Notes: generated by a model from the sequence alone, not told the origin. 64,000 nucleotides of DNA from Chlamydiales bacterium (GCA_024233495.1 JACKPM010000006.1:40002-104001); one strand, 5' to 3'; positions 7,764 through 17,995 are shown, counted from the stretch's first letter. Numbers and translations: made by a program.

Positions 7764-9914
7764 TCAGCTTGGTTTCAGTGGTATAATATGCACACCTTTT
7801 TTGCTATAGTGGATTGTTCCCCGCGTTGTAGGCAAAGCACTTCCTTGTTCATCTTTCCAAATGCCAATATATTCATGAAAATCTACAGCTTCCTTATAAT
7901 TCGGCTCTCCTGGAATTTTGTCATTCAACTTTTTACCTGAACCAGCAAATTTTTCGATCAATGCTTGCGGGTTTGGATGTTCAAAAATGCTTTTTCCGGG
8001 TTCGTAATTATGCTTTCCAGGAATATGCTTCCCTTGCCGGTCTTCGATGATTTTTAGTCTACCTTCTTTTAAAAGATTCTCCCTAAATTTAGCTTCCCGT
8101 GCACACTGAGCTAAGATTTCCTTTTGCAATTTAGGTGAGGAGGCGAGTGACTCAAGTGTCAAAAGGGCGTTTGCCTTTCTAAGCTCTCTATAGGCTCGTA
8201 CTGCTTTCATGGAACCAACCCCCATGAAGATATCAACTCCATACTTTCCAATCACATGGCCTATCTGTTGCCCTTTTGTTTTATGGTCGAGGCAATCCCA
8301 CTTTTTCAAGCTCTCCTGTAGCTCCGGAGCAAGTTTAGAAAGGTTTTCAAGAGATGTGTTTTCTTTGATGTACTCGATGCAAGCATATGAAGCCTCTAGA
8401 AAATCTTGGGAAATTTCAATAGGATTCTTAACAAATGCCCATAGCCCTCGATTTAACCCTTGCAAAGATCCAAGAAGTGAAGGCACAAATTCTGTAAGGG
8501 CTTCTTTACTGCCTTCAATCATTCCACTCAGCATTCCATGACTAAATTTAAGGGGAGCAAAGGCTCCTATTTTTTTAGGATCGATTTTGTTTGGTCTAAG
8601 ACCCGATGCTAGATAATCTGCCAAAGCCTGCTCAAAATTCCCCTTTTCAAAGTAGGCAAACGCTCTTTCGAAATAGGCCTCCTTGTTTTTAGGATCTTTT
8701 TCAAGGGCTTTCGTAAGGGAAATAACAGCCTCATCATAGGAGAGTGTTTCGGATAGCCCTTGCCCCTCTTTGAGGTAAAGATCTGAGGTAAGAAACTCTT
8801 GGTAGTTGTGATTTTCAGCAAAGGCAAGCAGCTCTTTGATGTCACTTAAAGAGTCAAGGGTTTGACCCATATGAAAAAGTGTCATTCCTCTTTCATAGAA
8901 GATTTTAGGATGAGGATGCTTTTTAAGACATTCAGTGTAGAGAGAAAGAAACTTCTCTTGGATCGTCTCCTCAGCGTCTCTGAAAGATGAGGCGTAGTCG
9001 TTTTGAAATTCGGCAAGATCCCGGAAGATCTCTCGGTAATTAGTGTAAAAAAAGGCGTTAGTGAGAAGCCCGGACAAAAAACCATGTGCCGTTCTATTGA
9101 TCAGATATTCGTTGAATAAGGGTGTATTTTCTTTAAGTTTTTCAGCCATTGGAAATAGGTCATCATATACCTTGTCGCTGATGAGGCGAGCTTCTCTGTT
9201 CGCTTGCGGCCAGTAACAAGAGCATCTAGGGTTTTCACTGCAGTAAGATAAAAAGCATTCTAGGTGATGAAAATAGGTCTGGTGATGCCAGTCCACGTAT
9301 CCTGGGTAGATCCCCGGCTCTTTGCACCAAAACCAGTTTGACCTGATATCTCTACTGATGCGGTCATAGTCATCTATATCAATCCACCACCACGACTTAC
9401 AACAAGAGCACTTATAGAAAATTTTATTTTCATAGATAGGGTCGCCATTCTCATTTTCGTCATCTGTCTCAAAACTTCCATAAGTATGTACAACTGTCTC
9501 GCCGCACTTTTGGCAATGAACGTAGTCGCAATGCTGTTTCTTCCGTGTTTTGCTAGCGGGTATTAGATGGAGAAAAGCGGAAATTTTTGACAGAAGGTTT
9601 GGATCGAAATATGCACCTGCGCTCCCTTCAGTAAACTCTAAGTACTTCATTCCATCATTTTCACTCCCAGACCAAGAGCTACAATGATCTGGATCGGCTA
9701 AAAGATGGTGGATACAGAAGTAAGGATATAGAGCGCTGTAAATTTTTGGTGTGGTGTTATTGGATTGTTGAGGCCCTGGATTATGGCACCGATATTTTCC
9801 GAAGACCTGAGGAGGTACGACTTTTTTATCTATATTCAAAGTGCATGGGATGTTTGCAAAAATTTCCCCAAAGAAGATCACTAAAATGAATAGCGCGAAA
9901 GCGTGTTTTTTCAT
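7764..9914 (-). CDS. Exported polymorphic toxin with type-50 (Ntox50-like) C-terminal domain
   Basis: A 716-residue protein. Residues 1-20 form a signal peptide. The region around 120-180 carries a CxxC...CxCC zinc-ribbon-like cluster in an acidic, aromatic context. Residues from about 345 to 450 hold TPR-like helical repeats. The last 95 residues match the polymorphic toxin type 50 fold pattern: QGKHIPGKHNY, then KFAGSGK, VDFHEYIG and a terminal HYSKKGVHIIP motif. That family is predicted to be a nuclease. A single small gene directly follows, as expected for immunity. The variable-stalk/C-terminal-toxin layout is typical of contact or secreted toxins; delivery to competitor or host is unknown. 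Confidence 0.8.
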   Translation of the reverse strand: MKKHAFALFILVIFFGEIFANIPCTLNIDKKVVPPQVFGKYRCHNPGPQQSNNTTPKIYSALYPYFCIHHLLADPDHCSSWSGSENDGMKYLEFTEGSAGAYFDPNLLSKISAFLHLIPASKTRKKQHCDYVHCQKCGETVVHTYGSFETDDENENGDPIYENKIFYKCSCCKSWWWIDIDDYDRISRDIRSNWFWCKEPGIYPGYVDWHHQTYFHHLECFLSYCSENPRCSCYWPQANREARLISDKVYDDLFPMAEKLKENTPLFNEYLINRTAHGFLSGLLTNAFFYTNYREIFRDLAEFQNDYASSFRDAEETIQEKFLSLYTECLKKHPHPKIFYERGMTLFHMGQTLDSLSDIKELLAFAENHNYQEFLTSDLYLKEGQGLSETLSYDEAVISLTKALEKDPKNKEAYFERAFAYFEKGNFEQALADYLASGLRPNKIDPKKIGAFAPLKFSHGMLSGMIEGSKEALTEFVPSLLGSLQGLNRGLWAFVKNPIEISQDFLEASYACIEYIKENTSLENLSKLAPELQESLKKWDCLDHKTKGQQIGHVIGKYGVDIFMGVGSMKAVRAYRELRKANALLTLESLASSPKLQKEILAQCAREAKFRENLLKEGRLKIIEDRQGKHIPGKHNYEPGKSIFEHPNPQALIEKFAGSGKKLNDKIPGEPNYKEAVDFHEYIGIWKDEQGSALPTTRGTIHYSKKGVHIIPLKPS

Positions 9915-10062
9915 GCAAACTCCATTTAGAAGAGTAGGTTATGAAAAATCCGATGATTTAAATGAAGTCAAAAGAAAGAATATAACATCTCTTGAAGCGG
10001 GAGTTTGCCATCCCCTGTGAATGGGAATACAAGCGATCAGGAGCTAAACCGTCGAACTGACG

Positions 10063-11781
10063 TTAAACAAGGACAGTGGCACACTCCCCCTCAAAGTTCC
10101 ACTTCTTTGTAATATTTTGTGTGGAAAAGAGCACTTCTCTTTGCGCTAAGGGGAGCTCAAGTGTCATCGGTTTAAAGACCGCTAGCACCGCTAATACCTT
10201 GTCTGAACGTGTGGGATATTCAAAGGCGAGCCAATCTTCCCCTTGATGCACCGTCACGTCGGCAGATGTGATCCCTTTTCTTGGGGGATGCTCTTTTCGC
10301 AGCGCGATGAGCGTTTTATAGAGTTGCAAGAAATCACCCTCCGTTTTCCATGTGAGGCGAGACTGCATATAACTCTCCTTACCTGGAAAAGGCATGCTCT
10401 CACTACGAAATTCTCGTTTGCGTCCCTCATAAATCGAGCGCATGAGCTTCTCATCTGAGAAGTCAACAAAGTAGTCGAAGGGATTTGTCTCTCCATACTC
10501 TTCACCCATAAAGAGCATAGGTGTCATGGGACTTAAGATATTGAGCGTAGCTGCCACTTTCAGTTTTTCAGATGAAATCAAAGTAGAAAGACGATCGCTC
10601 AAGGGGCGATTGCCCACTTGGTCGTGGTTTTGAATGAAACAAATAAACTTCTCAAGAGGAATTCCTTCGGCGCTGTTCCCCACATCTCTCTTTCGGAATT
10701 TGGAGTACTTGCCTGTATAGTAGAAGCACTCCTTGAGGCATGTTGTGATGTGGTCAAGCGTTCCAAAGTCCGCGTAATAGATGTGATTTTCTCCTGTAAG
10801 GTAGGCGTGGATTGCGTGATGATAATCATCATTCCACAGTGCAGCAAACTCCCATCCTCCCTCCTCTTTTGTGCGGAGATAGCGGCAGTCATTTAACTCA
10901 TTCTCAGCGATGATAGGAATAGACACTTCTTCAACTAAATGGTGCAACATTTCATGTGCACTAAAGTCGAAAATGCCATGCACAGCATCAAGGCGCAAAA
11001 AGTCGATGTGATACTCCTCTACCCAATAGCGCGCATTGTCAATAATATAACGGCGCACCTCATTGCTATAGGCACTGTCGTAGTTGAGCGCTTTTCCCCA
11101 AGGGGTGTGGTAGCGGTTATGGAAGTAGGGGCCAAAGTCATTAAGAATATTTCCCTCTGGGCCGAGATGATTGTACACCACATCGAGACAGACAGCGATC
11201 CCCTTCTTGTGACACATATCAACTAAGCGTTTCAAGCCAAGAGGGCCTCCATAGGTGTGACAAGGGGCATAAAGAGAAACGCCATCATACCCCCAGTTCC
11301 AACGCCCTGGAAATTGTGTGATCGGCATTAGCTCAATTACGTTCACACCAAGCTCCACTAAATAGTCAAGACGGTCGATAATCGATTCAAAAGTGCCTCT
11401 TTCTGTGAATGTGCCGACATGTAGCTCATAGAAAAGAGCGTCACACATCTCTACTTTCTTCCACTCCTCATCGTGCCACGTATAGCTTGGATCAACCACC
11501 TGAGTGGGGCCGTGCACTCCTTTTGGCAGCAATCTTGAAACGGGGTCAGGGCGCAAAGAGCCGTTTTCCAGTTGATAAAAGTAGAGATCACCAGGGGAGG
11601 CTTGATGCGTGATACTGAAATAGCCTAAAGCATCTTTCTCCATCCGAACAGCTTTATCCCCCTCTAACTTCAGACAAATATTGGAGTGATGAGGCGCCCA
11701 AACCGTGAACGTTGTCTCTCCGCTTGATTGATAATTTGCCCCGAGCTTAAGCTCCCAGACCTCTTCCTTAACTTTTTGCAT
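10063..11781 (-). CDS. treZ: Malto-oligosyltrehalose trehalohydrolase
   Basis: A 572-residue GH13 enzyme that releases trehalose from maltooligosyl-trehalose made by TreY. It begins with the family N-terminal beta domain (ELKLGANYQSSGETTFTVWAP), followed by the barrel with VCLDVVYNHLGPEGN, DFLRLDAVHGI (nucleophile Asp), the acid IAENELND and the transition-state Asp in FIQNHDQVGNR. Length is usual. The start overlaps the treY stop by 14 bp. It is the last gene of the treS-treY-treZ operon read toward lower coordinates. Confidence 0.95.
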   Translation of the reverse strand: MQKVKEEVWELKLGANYQSSGETTFTVWAPHHSNICLKLEGDKAVRMEKDALGYFSITHQASPGDLYFYQLENGSLRPDPVSRLLPKGVHGPTQVVDPSYTWHDEEWKKVEMCDALFYELHVGTFTERGTFESIIDRLDYLVELGVNVIELMPITQFPGRWNWGYDGVSLYAPCHTYGGPLGLKRLVDMCHKKGIAVCLDVVYNHLGPEGNILNDFGPYFHNRYHTPWGKALNYDSAYSNEVRRYIIDNARYWVEEYHIDFLRLDAVHGIFDFSAHEMLHHLVEEVSIPIIAENELNDCRYLRTKEEGGWEFAALWNDDYHHAIHAYLTGENHIYYADFGTLDHITTCLKECFYYTGKYSKFRKRDVGNSAEGIPLEKFICFIQNHDQVGNRPLSDRLSTLISSEKLKVAATLNILSPMTPMLFMGEEYGETNPFDYFVDFSDEKLMRSIYEGRKREFRSESMPFPGKESYMQSRLTWKTEGDFLQLYKTLIALRKEHPPRKGITSADVTVHQGEDWLAFEYPTRSDKVLAVLAVFKPMTLELPLAQREVLFSTQNITKKWNFEGECATVLV

Positions 11782-14014
11782 AGAGATACACCGCTGGATG
11801 TTCTTTCAATAGCTGTTTCAGATTCGCCTCTTCTCCTGTCATCACATTGTGGTAAGTGCGCGTCAACTTCGGCACGCCCAACTTTTGCGTGAAAAAGCGT
11901 CCTGCCACAACCACAATCTCTTCTCGCTTGGTGCGTCTGATAAAAGCAACGGTATTGGGACCTGCATCAAGCGGCACATACTCCCCCTCTAAAAAGAGCT
12001 CCTTGTGCTCTTTTCGAAAGCGCATCAACAACTTCAAGAAGCGTTGTTTCGAATCGTCCTCCCCATAGGAGAAAGGATGGCGATTGTCGGGGTCGACGAG
12101 GCGGTAGTTCCACGACTCATTTCCCTGATAGGTGTCGAGCACTCCAGGAAGCGCCACCTTAATTGCCAGCTGCGCCAAACTGCTCTTTTCCGCCAAAGGC
12201 TCAATTGTGCGCATAAAAGGCAAAAAGAGCGTGAGAAAACGGGAGTTTGGCGTGAGCAGCTTTTTCAAAAATGTGCGCACAACCTCTTCATACTCAATAT
12301 CTGGAAAATTCCAATCGGTATACTGCTTCGCTTCACGAATCGACTTGAGCACAACACTCCACATACGGTCGAAAAGAGCGGGGAAATCGGCGCGTAAAAG
12401 CCTTCCCTTTGGCCATCCTGCAATGAGAGTCTGATAAATATGATAGGCTGTGTTGCCATCAATCTCTCCATTGAGAGCGTGCCACTTTTTCACCATCTTC
12501 TCCCACTCATCGGGCATTTGCGCAAGAATATTGAGACGCATGCGTGCATCTTCGCTTCGCTTTGCATCGTGCGTTGAGGTGGCTATCATTCCAAGTGGCC
12601 ACTTTTCTCTCTTCTCTTCCATCTTCTTATGAAAGTGGTCGATTGAGATGCCAAATTGCGCCGGATCACCTCCTACCTCATTGAGAGAGAGGAAGCGGTT
12701 GTACACATAAAACGTAGTGTCTTCGAGCCCCTTTGCCATCATAGGAGCTGTGAGCTGTTGAAACTTTAAAACAAAAGGGTCTGACAATAGCACGCGCTCG
12801 ATGAAATCAAAGATCTCTTCCCCTAAATGAAATGCCTCTTTCTTTGCCTTTTCGATTGCAAAATGGATCACTTTTTTGTCCCCTTTGGGGAAATAGGTGC
12901 GGTAGATAGGGAAGGCGGAGATTACCTCTGTGAGCGCCTGTGTGAGCTCTTGTCTTGTGAAATCACGTGTTTGGGGATCCTCTTCACTTAAGTGATCGAG
13001 TTTAGCCGCAAGCGCGTTCACCTCGCTTGCCATGTAATCATGCGCAAATTCAAACTTTGAGGTGTACAAAATCTCATCAAGCTCCCTCTCAAAAAAACTC
13101 TCGTAAAGCTTTGTAAGTGCCTTTTCACTCTCCTGCTTTACAAAAAGTGCATTAAGCAAGTTGAGGTATTCATATCCCACACTCCCTTCAATGGGCCACG
13201 GCTGCAACTCTTCCTCTTTTTGCAAAATCTTCTCCACAACAGTGTAAAGATGATGTTTTTTTCGCAGCCGTTTCAAATATTCTTCTGGATAGAGCAATCC
13301 ATCTGGGTGATCGATACGCAAGCCCTGCACAACCTCTTTTTCAATCAGCTCAAAAAGCCATTTGTGGTGCGCCTCAAAGACATCTTCATGTTCAATGCAG
13401 ATCGCTACTAGTTCTGCAATGTTGAAAAAGCGGCGGTAGTTGAGCTCACTTGTTGCACACCGCCAATAGGCAAGGCGGTAGTGCTGCGCCTCCAAAAGTG
13501 CGTGGATCCCCTTTTCACGCAAAGGTTCACTCCCAGGGGCAAGTGGAAGGGGAAAATCGAAATAGAAGAGTTGCCCATTTTTGAATTTGATATCGTCAAG
13601 CGCTTCTCCGTACGGTTTTCCTAAAATGGGAAGAAGTACTTTGCCGTGCAGCTCTTTTTTCTCTGGCTCCCAATCGATGTCAAAAAAGTGGGCATAGCGC
13701 GATTTTGGGCCGTGTTTTAACACATCTTGCCACCACTTATTTTGTCCCTTGGCAAATCCCATGTGGTTGGGCACAACATCGACGACAAGTTGCATTCCAA
13801 GCTTTTTTAACTCGGCACAAAAAGCTTCAAAGTTGCCCACATGTGGATTGAGCCTGTTGGGATCAGTGATGTCGTAGCCGTGATCACTGCCTGCGGCATA
13901 AAAGGGAGAGCAATAGACGCCGTCGAAACCGAGCTCATGCAAATAAGAGAGCGCTTTTTTTGCCTCATCGAATGTGAACTGCGCATTGATCTGAAAGCGG
14001 TACAAACTATTCAT
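11768..14014 (-). CDS. treY: Malto-oligosyltrehalose synthase
   Basis: A 748-residue GH13 enzyme that converts the reducing-end glucose of maltodextrin to an alpha,alpha-1,1 linkage. The typical start (YRFQINAQFTFDEA...LGFDGVYCSPFYAA) is followed by GSDHGYDI, VVDVVPNHMG and GLRIDHPDGL with the catalytic Asp. It is full length for the family. ATG and TGA overlap with treS (ATGA) and a 14-bp overlap joins it to treZ. Together TreY and TreZ turn glycogen-type dextrins into trehalose in the cytosol. Confidence 0.95.
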   Translation of the reverse strand: MNSLYRFQINAQFTFDEAKKALSYLHELGFDGVYCSPFYAAGSDHGYDITDPNRLNPHVGNFEAFCAELKKLGMQLVVDVVPNHMGFAKGQNKWWQDVLKHGPKSRYAHFFDIDWEPEKKELHGKVLLPILGKPYGEALDDIKFKNGQLFYFDFPLPLAPGSEPLREKGIHALLEAQHYRLAYWRCATSELNYRRFFNIAELVAICIEHEDVFEAHHKWLFELIEKEVVQGLRIDHPDGLLYPEEYLKRLRKKHHLYTVVEKILQKEEELQPWPIEGSVGYEYLNLLNALFVKQESEKALTKLYESFFERELDEILYTSKFEFAHDYMASEVNALAAKLDHLSEEDPQTRDFTRQELTQALTEVISAFPIYRTYFPKGDKKVIHFAIEKAKKEAFHLGEEIFDFIERVLLSDPFVLKFQQLTAPMMAKGLEDTTFYVYNRFLSLNEVGGDPAQFGISIDHFHKKMEEKREKWPLGMIATSTHDAKRSEDARMRLNILAQMPDEWEKMVKKWHALNGEIDGNTAYHIYQTLIAGWPKGRLLRADFPALFDRMWSVVLKSIREAKQYTDWNFPDIEYEEVVRTFLKKLLTPNSRFLTLFLPFMRTIEPLAEKSSLAQLAIKVALPGVLDTYQGNESWNYRLVDPDNRHPFSYGEDDSKQRFLKLLMRFRKEHKELFLEGEYVPLDAGPNTVAFIRRTKREEIVVVAGRFFTQKLGVPKLTRTYHNVMTGEEANLKQLLKEHPAVYLYAKS

Positions 14015-17000
14015 AGCTCTATCTCTTCAAAAAGAGGGAGAACGTGCAACAGCAGTTCCACTGCCGCCTCGATTTTAAATTCTGCTGAGCGCCCCTCTTC
14101 AATCACTTTTTCCATTCCCACTTCGATCAAAAAGAGGAGGAGAAGATAGTCGCGCTCCTTCTCACTTTCAGGCAAGAAAGAGACATCAGCAATTTGCCGA
14201 AAGTAAGAGCGCAAAAATGAGCTTCCAATCCACATCGTCCACGTGTGCGCCCACTTCTTTAACTTTTCTGGAGGCACATCCCCCATCTCTCCGCGCAAAT
14301 GCACTCGCTTTGCTGCCAAAAGCGCTGTCTCCCAAAACGAGAAGAGCATGTTGGCAATATCTACAAGGGGGTTTCTTTTATAGCGCCGTTCAGAATACGT
14401 ATAGCGAGGGTTCCCCTCAAAGTTAGCAATGAGGAAATCTTTTCCTGTATAGAAGAGGTTATGGAGTTTGAAATGGCCATGCAAGCGTAAACGAGTCGCA
14501 AGAATTTTTGAGCGAGAAAGAAGCTGCATCTTTTGGAGAAGACGATCACGATAGGCATGCACCTCACTTGCGTTTGGTGAAATGCGCAGGTGATTCATAC
14601 CCTCCACTACCTTTTTGCGAATGGTCTGATATAAAGAGCGTTGATAGAAGCGGGAAAATGGAAGCTCAGAGAAGTTGCTGTCGCTATGCCCCAACATCGA
14701 AAGGTGAAAACTCGCTGTGGTTTTGCCGAGCAAATGCGCATCTTCGAGATATCCCTCCAACACACGATGCATCTGCTCAGGCAACTCTTTTGAAGAAAGC
14801 GCAAGCCAGCTCTCACTTGGCGGCAAGTTGTTTTCCTCTCCCTCCATCGAAATCAAAAAGCGCTCAGCAGACTCAATTGCCCTCTCCTCAGCGCTGAAGC
14901 GCACCTGATAAAATGCAATCTCCTCAGCCAAGGCCACCGCCGCGTGGTCCGTATACTCCACATAGCCCAAAATAGGCAAAAAGTTGCGAAACTCCGTTTG
15001 GTAGGTGAGGAAAAGACGCATTTCCACATCGAGGTTCATCCCCTCTTCGAGCTCAGTAAAAAGCTTCAATACCCCCTCTTGGAAAGGAAAGAGAATTGAC
15101 CCCTCTTCACGACACGCTACCGTGTTGCCCTGCCCAATCAAGAAAGGAACGGGGTCGTGCCCCTCCTCTACTGGCACACCGCGCAGCTGCTTGTTCTCTC
15201 CTTTGATTCTCTTCTCATCTTTAATCAAATTTGCAAAGACACGTGAGATAGAGGCTGACTCAATGCGATCCACCAAAAGTGACGTCGTTTTTTTGGCCAA
15301 ATTGTGCACCTTTAGTACGGTCACCTCTGGATCTGCCTCATCCGCAAAGGCGAGAAAGAATGGGTAGCGACGCACAACACCATCAGTGAAGCCCACTTGA
15401 AGGATCACAACGTGTAACCCTTCAGGCAAGATAAACATATCCTCAACCTTTAAACGTGAGCGATCTGCATTTGGCAAAAAAGGTTGAAACCACGCCTTGC
15501 GGCGCAAATACCGATAAAGAATGCCTTCAAGCTGCTGCCTATGTGCTTGATCAAAAATTGCCTTCCGCTCTTGGCGCACATTCATCTCATCGATCTTTCC
15601 AGTAAATTCAGGACGAATATGGAAAGGCTGCACCTCTTTTTCGATTGCAAACCAGTAGTAGCCATACGGGCCCAGCGTTAAGAAGTAGGGCAAATTCCCA
15701 ATCTTTGGGAAACGCTGTCCACTAAAAAGCTCGACCAAATCACTTCCCGCATGCTGTGAAAGGTCGAGCTCTACAAACTGTGCAAAACGGGAGAGATTCG
15801 AGACAATTAAAATGAGCTCATCCTCATGCTCCCGGAAGAAAACCAGCACTTTGCGGTTCTCAGGCACCAAAAATTCTGTCGTGCCATAGCCAAAGGCATT
15901 GAACCGTTTGCGCAAAGAGATGAGCTGTTTTGTCCACCAAAGAAGAGAGTGAGGATTGCCACTTTGCGCCTCCACATTCACCGTCTCATAGTGATATTCC
16001 GGATCAATAATAGGTGGGAGATAGAGCGCTTGAGGGTTGGCCCTGGAAAAGCCCGCATTGCGGTCTGAGCTCCACTGCATCGGCGTGCGCACGCCGTTGC
16101 GGTCTCCCAAATAGATGTTATCCCCCATCCCTAACTCATCGCCATAGTAAAGAACAGGGGTTCCAATGAGTGAAAAGAGCAGTGAATTCATCAGCTCGAT
16201 TTTCCGCCGATCATTTTTCAATAGAGGAGCTAAGCGGCGCCGTATACCTAAGTTGAGACGCGCTTGTGGATCGTGCGCGTAAACACGAAACATATAGTCG
16301 CGCTCTTCATCGGTCACCATCTCTAACGTTAACTCATCGTGGTTGCGCAAAAAGAGCGCCCACTGACATCCCTCCGGAATGGGAGGTGTCTGCCCCATAA
16401 TTTCAATGATTGGCAGCGAATCCTCCAAATGCGTCGCCATAAAGAGGCGTGGCATCACTGGAAAGTGGAACGCCATGTGACACTCATCACCCTCTCCGAA
16501 ATAGTTCGCTGCATCTTCAGGCCACTGATTTGCCTCTGCAAGCAACATTCGATCTTTATAGTGCTCATCGACATAAGCGCGCAGCTTCTTCAAAAAGGCA
16601 TGCGTTTGAGGCAAGTTTTCACAAACCGTTCCTTCCTCCTCATAGAGATAAGGGATTGCATCAAGACGCACCCCATCTACTCCCATTTTCAGCCAAAAGT
16701 CGAGAACCCTAAAGATCTCTTTGTGTACTTGAGGATTTTCGAAGTTTAGGTCAGGCTGGTGCGAATAAAAGCGGTGCCAAAAATAGCTGTTCGCCTCCCG
16801 ATCCCACGTCCAATTTGACGCTTCAAAGTCTTGAAAGATGATGCGCGCCTCTTTGTACTTCTCAGGGTTGTCATTCCAGACGTAGAAATCGCGCTCTGGC
16901 GAACCCTTTGGTGCTTTGCGCGCGCGCTGAAACCACGGATGTTGATCCGAGGTGTGGTTGATCACAAGCTCTGTGATTACCTTCAGGTTGCGCCTATGTG

Positions 17001-17259
17001 CCTCGCTCAAAAAGCGCTTGAAGTCTGCTATTGTGCCATACTGCGGATGCACACTCTCATAGTCAGCAATGTCATAGCCATCATCTTTCAACGGCGACGG
17101 GTAGAAAGGGAGAATCCAAATCGCTGTGACACCAAGCTCTTGCAAATAGTCGAGCTTTGAGGTGAGCCCCTTAAAGTCCCCCATACCCGAACCCGAGCTG
17201 TCTGAAAAGCACTTCACGTGCAGCTCATAAATAATCGCTTCCTTATACCAGTGTGTCAT
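14011..17259 (-). CDS. treS: Trehalose synthase fused to a maltokinase-like domain with lost catalytic residues
   Basis: A protein of about 1082 residues. The N-terminal half (to about residue 560) is an intact GH13 trehalose synthase interconverting maltose and trehalose, with GVRLDAIPY, LLAEANQ and FLRNHDE carrying the three catalytic acids. The C-terminal half matches the Pep2/maltokinase domain, but the brace motif HGD reads HGH (codons at 14473-14481) and the metal motif DFEG reads NFEG (Asn codon 14423-14425), so ATP-dependent phosphorylation is probably lost. A GTG directly precedes the ATG chosen as start. It is first in the operon with treY and treZ. Confidence 0.92.
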   Translation of the reverse strand: MTHWYKEAIIYELHVKCFSDSSGSGMGDFKGLTSKLDYLQELGVTAIWILPFYPSPLKDDGYDIADYESVHPQYGTIADFKRFLSEAHRRNLKVITELVINHTSDQHPWFQRARKAPKGSPERDFYVWNDNPEKYKEARIIFQDFEASNWTWDREANSYFWHRFYSHQPDLNFENPQVHKEIFRVLDFWLKMGVDGVRLDAIPYLYEEEGTVCENLPQTHAFLKKLRAYVDEHYKDRMLLAEANQWPEDAANYFGEGDECHMAFHFPVMPRLFMATHLEDSLPIIEIMGQTPPIPEGCQWALFLRNHDELTLEMVTDEERDYMFRVYAHDPQARLNLGIRRRLAPLLKNDRRKIELMNSLLFSLIGTPVLYYGDELGMGDNIYLGDRNGVRTPMQWSSDRNAGFSRANPQALYLPPIIDPEYHYETVNVEAQSGNPHSLLWWTKQLISLRKRFNAFGYGTTEFLVPENRKVLVFFREHEDELILIVSNLSRFAQFVELDLSQHAGSDLVELFSGQRFPKIGNLPYFLTLGPYGYYWFAIEKEVQPFHIRPEFTGKIDEMNVRQERKAIFDQAHRQQLEGILYRYLRRKAWFQPFLPNADRSRLKVEDMFILPEGLHVVILQVGFTDGVVRRYPFFLAFADEADPEVTVLKVHNLAKKTTSLLVDRIESASISRVFANLIKDEKRIKGENKQLRGVPVEEGHDPVPFLIGQGNTVACREEGSILFPFQEGVLKLFTELEEGMNLDVEMRLFLTYQTEFRNFLPILGYVEYTDHAAVALAEEIAFYQVRFSAEERAIESAERFLISMEGEENNLPPSESWLALSSKELPEQMHRVLEGYLEDAHLLGKTTASFHLSMLGHSDSNFSELPFSRFYQRSLYQTIRKKVVEGMNHLRISPNASEVHAYRDRLLQKMQLLSRSKILATRLRLHGHFKLHNLFYTGKDFLIANFEGNPRYTYSERRYKRNPLVDIANMLFSFWETALLAAKRVHLRGEMGDVPPEKLKKWAHTWTMWIGSSFLRSYFRQIADVSFLPESEKERDYLLLLFLIEVGMEKVIEEGRSAEFKIEAAVELLLHVLPLFEEIEL

Positions 17260-17301
17260 CACCCTTTCCTAAAATAATTATGAGTACCATAGTAGGTAGA
17301 T

Positions 17302-17898
17302 ATGTTCAAGGATCGTCATGATGCGGGAAAACAGCTCGCGAAAGCGCTTAGCAAATATGCCGAGCTACCTGAAACAGTTGTGGTCGCTCTTCCCCGTGGA
17401 GGTGTGGTTGTTGGGTATGAAGTGGCAAATTCTCTTCATCTACCGCTCGACATCGTCTGCCCCCGAAAACTCGCTTCTCCAGACAATCCAGAATATGCCC
17501 TTGGAGTGGTCACCGAAACAGGAGACGTGATTCCACCAGCACTCAAGGATCTTGCTGAGAAAGAGATTAAAATTGCGCAAGAGCGCCTTCACAAGTTTCG
17601 TGAGGGTATGCCGCCACGTGACTTTGTAGGGAAGCGCATCATCCTCATCGATGATGGGATTGCCACTGGTTCCACTTTGATTGGAGCGATTAAAACGTTA
17701 GAAAAAGAGAGAGCGCGCGAGATCATCTTAGCTGTGCCCGTTGCGCCCCTTGAGAGTCTTCGGAAATTTATTTCTCTTGTTGACTCAATCGTCTGCCTTG
17801 AAACCCCCACCCCCTTTTATGCAGTAGGGCAATTCTATAAAGATTTCGAGCAAACCACTGACGAAGAAGTTAATACCCTTTTGCATGTGACTCTTTAA
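17302..17898 (+). CDS. Phosphoribosyltransferase family protein
   Basis: A 198-residue type I PRTase with the PRPP loop IILIDDGIATGSTL near residue 111-124 and the family start VVALPRGGVVVGYEVA. It diverges from treS with about 40 bp between starts. Homologues are often fused or adjacent to a dienelactone-hydrolase-type alpha/beta hydrolase; here such a hydrolase lies at 20363-21016, separated by an IS scar, two family B repeats and the ankyrin gene. The substrate base is unknown. Confidence 0.88.
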   Translation: MFKDRHDAGKQLAKALSKYAELPETVVVALPRGGVVVGYEVANSLHLPLDIVCPRKLASPDNPEYALGVVTETGDVIPPALKDLAEKEIKIAQERLHKFREGMPPRDFVGKRIILIDDGIATGSTLIGAIKTLEKERAREIILAVPVAPLESLRKFISLVDSIVCLETPTPFYAVGQFYKDFEQTTDEEVNTLLHVTL

Positions 17899-17915
17899 AG
17901 GCGTTGTAGAAGGGT

Positions 17916-17995
17916 TGTGTTGGATAAGTCGAGTTTTGAAGGTCATTTGACTGATTTTGTCCTAACTGAATGCTTGGAGGGGTAGGCGACCTCCT
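17916..17995. mobile_element. Decayed insertion-sequence end (left-end type)
   Basis: The stretch with GTTGGATAAGTC...GGTCATTTGACTGATTTT...AATGCTTGGAGGG resembles 44138-44240 (GTTGAATAAGTC...GTCTTTTGGCTGATTTT...AATGCTTGGAGGG). Both look like scars of one IS whose transposase has been lost. No coding capacity remains. The surrounding 17899-18069 holds nothing else I can support. Confidence 0.4.

Noticed and set aside
9990..10062. A stretch before treZ that resembled the end of a TnpB-type transposon (CATCCCCTGTGAATGGGAA).
   Set aside because: Too short, no frame with transposase motifs and no matching second end in the window.
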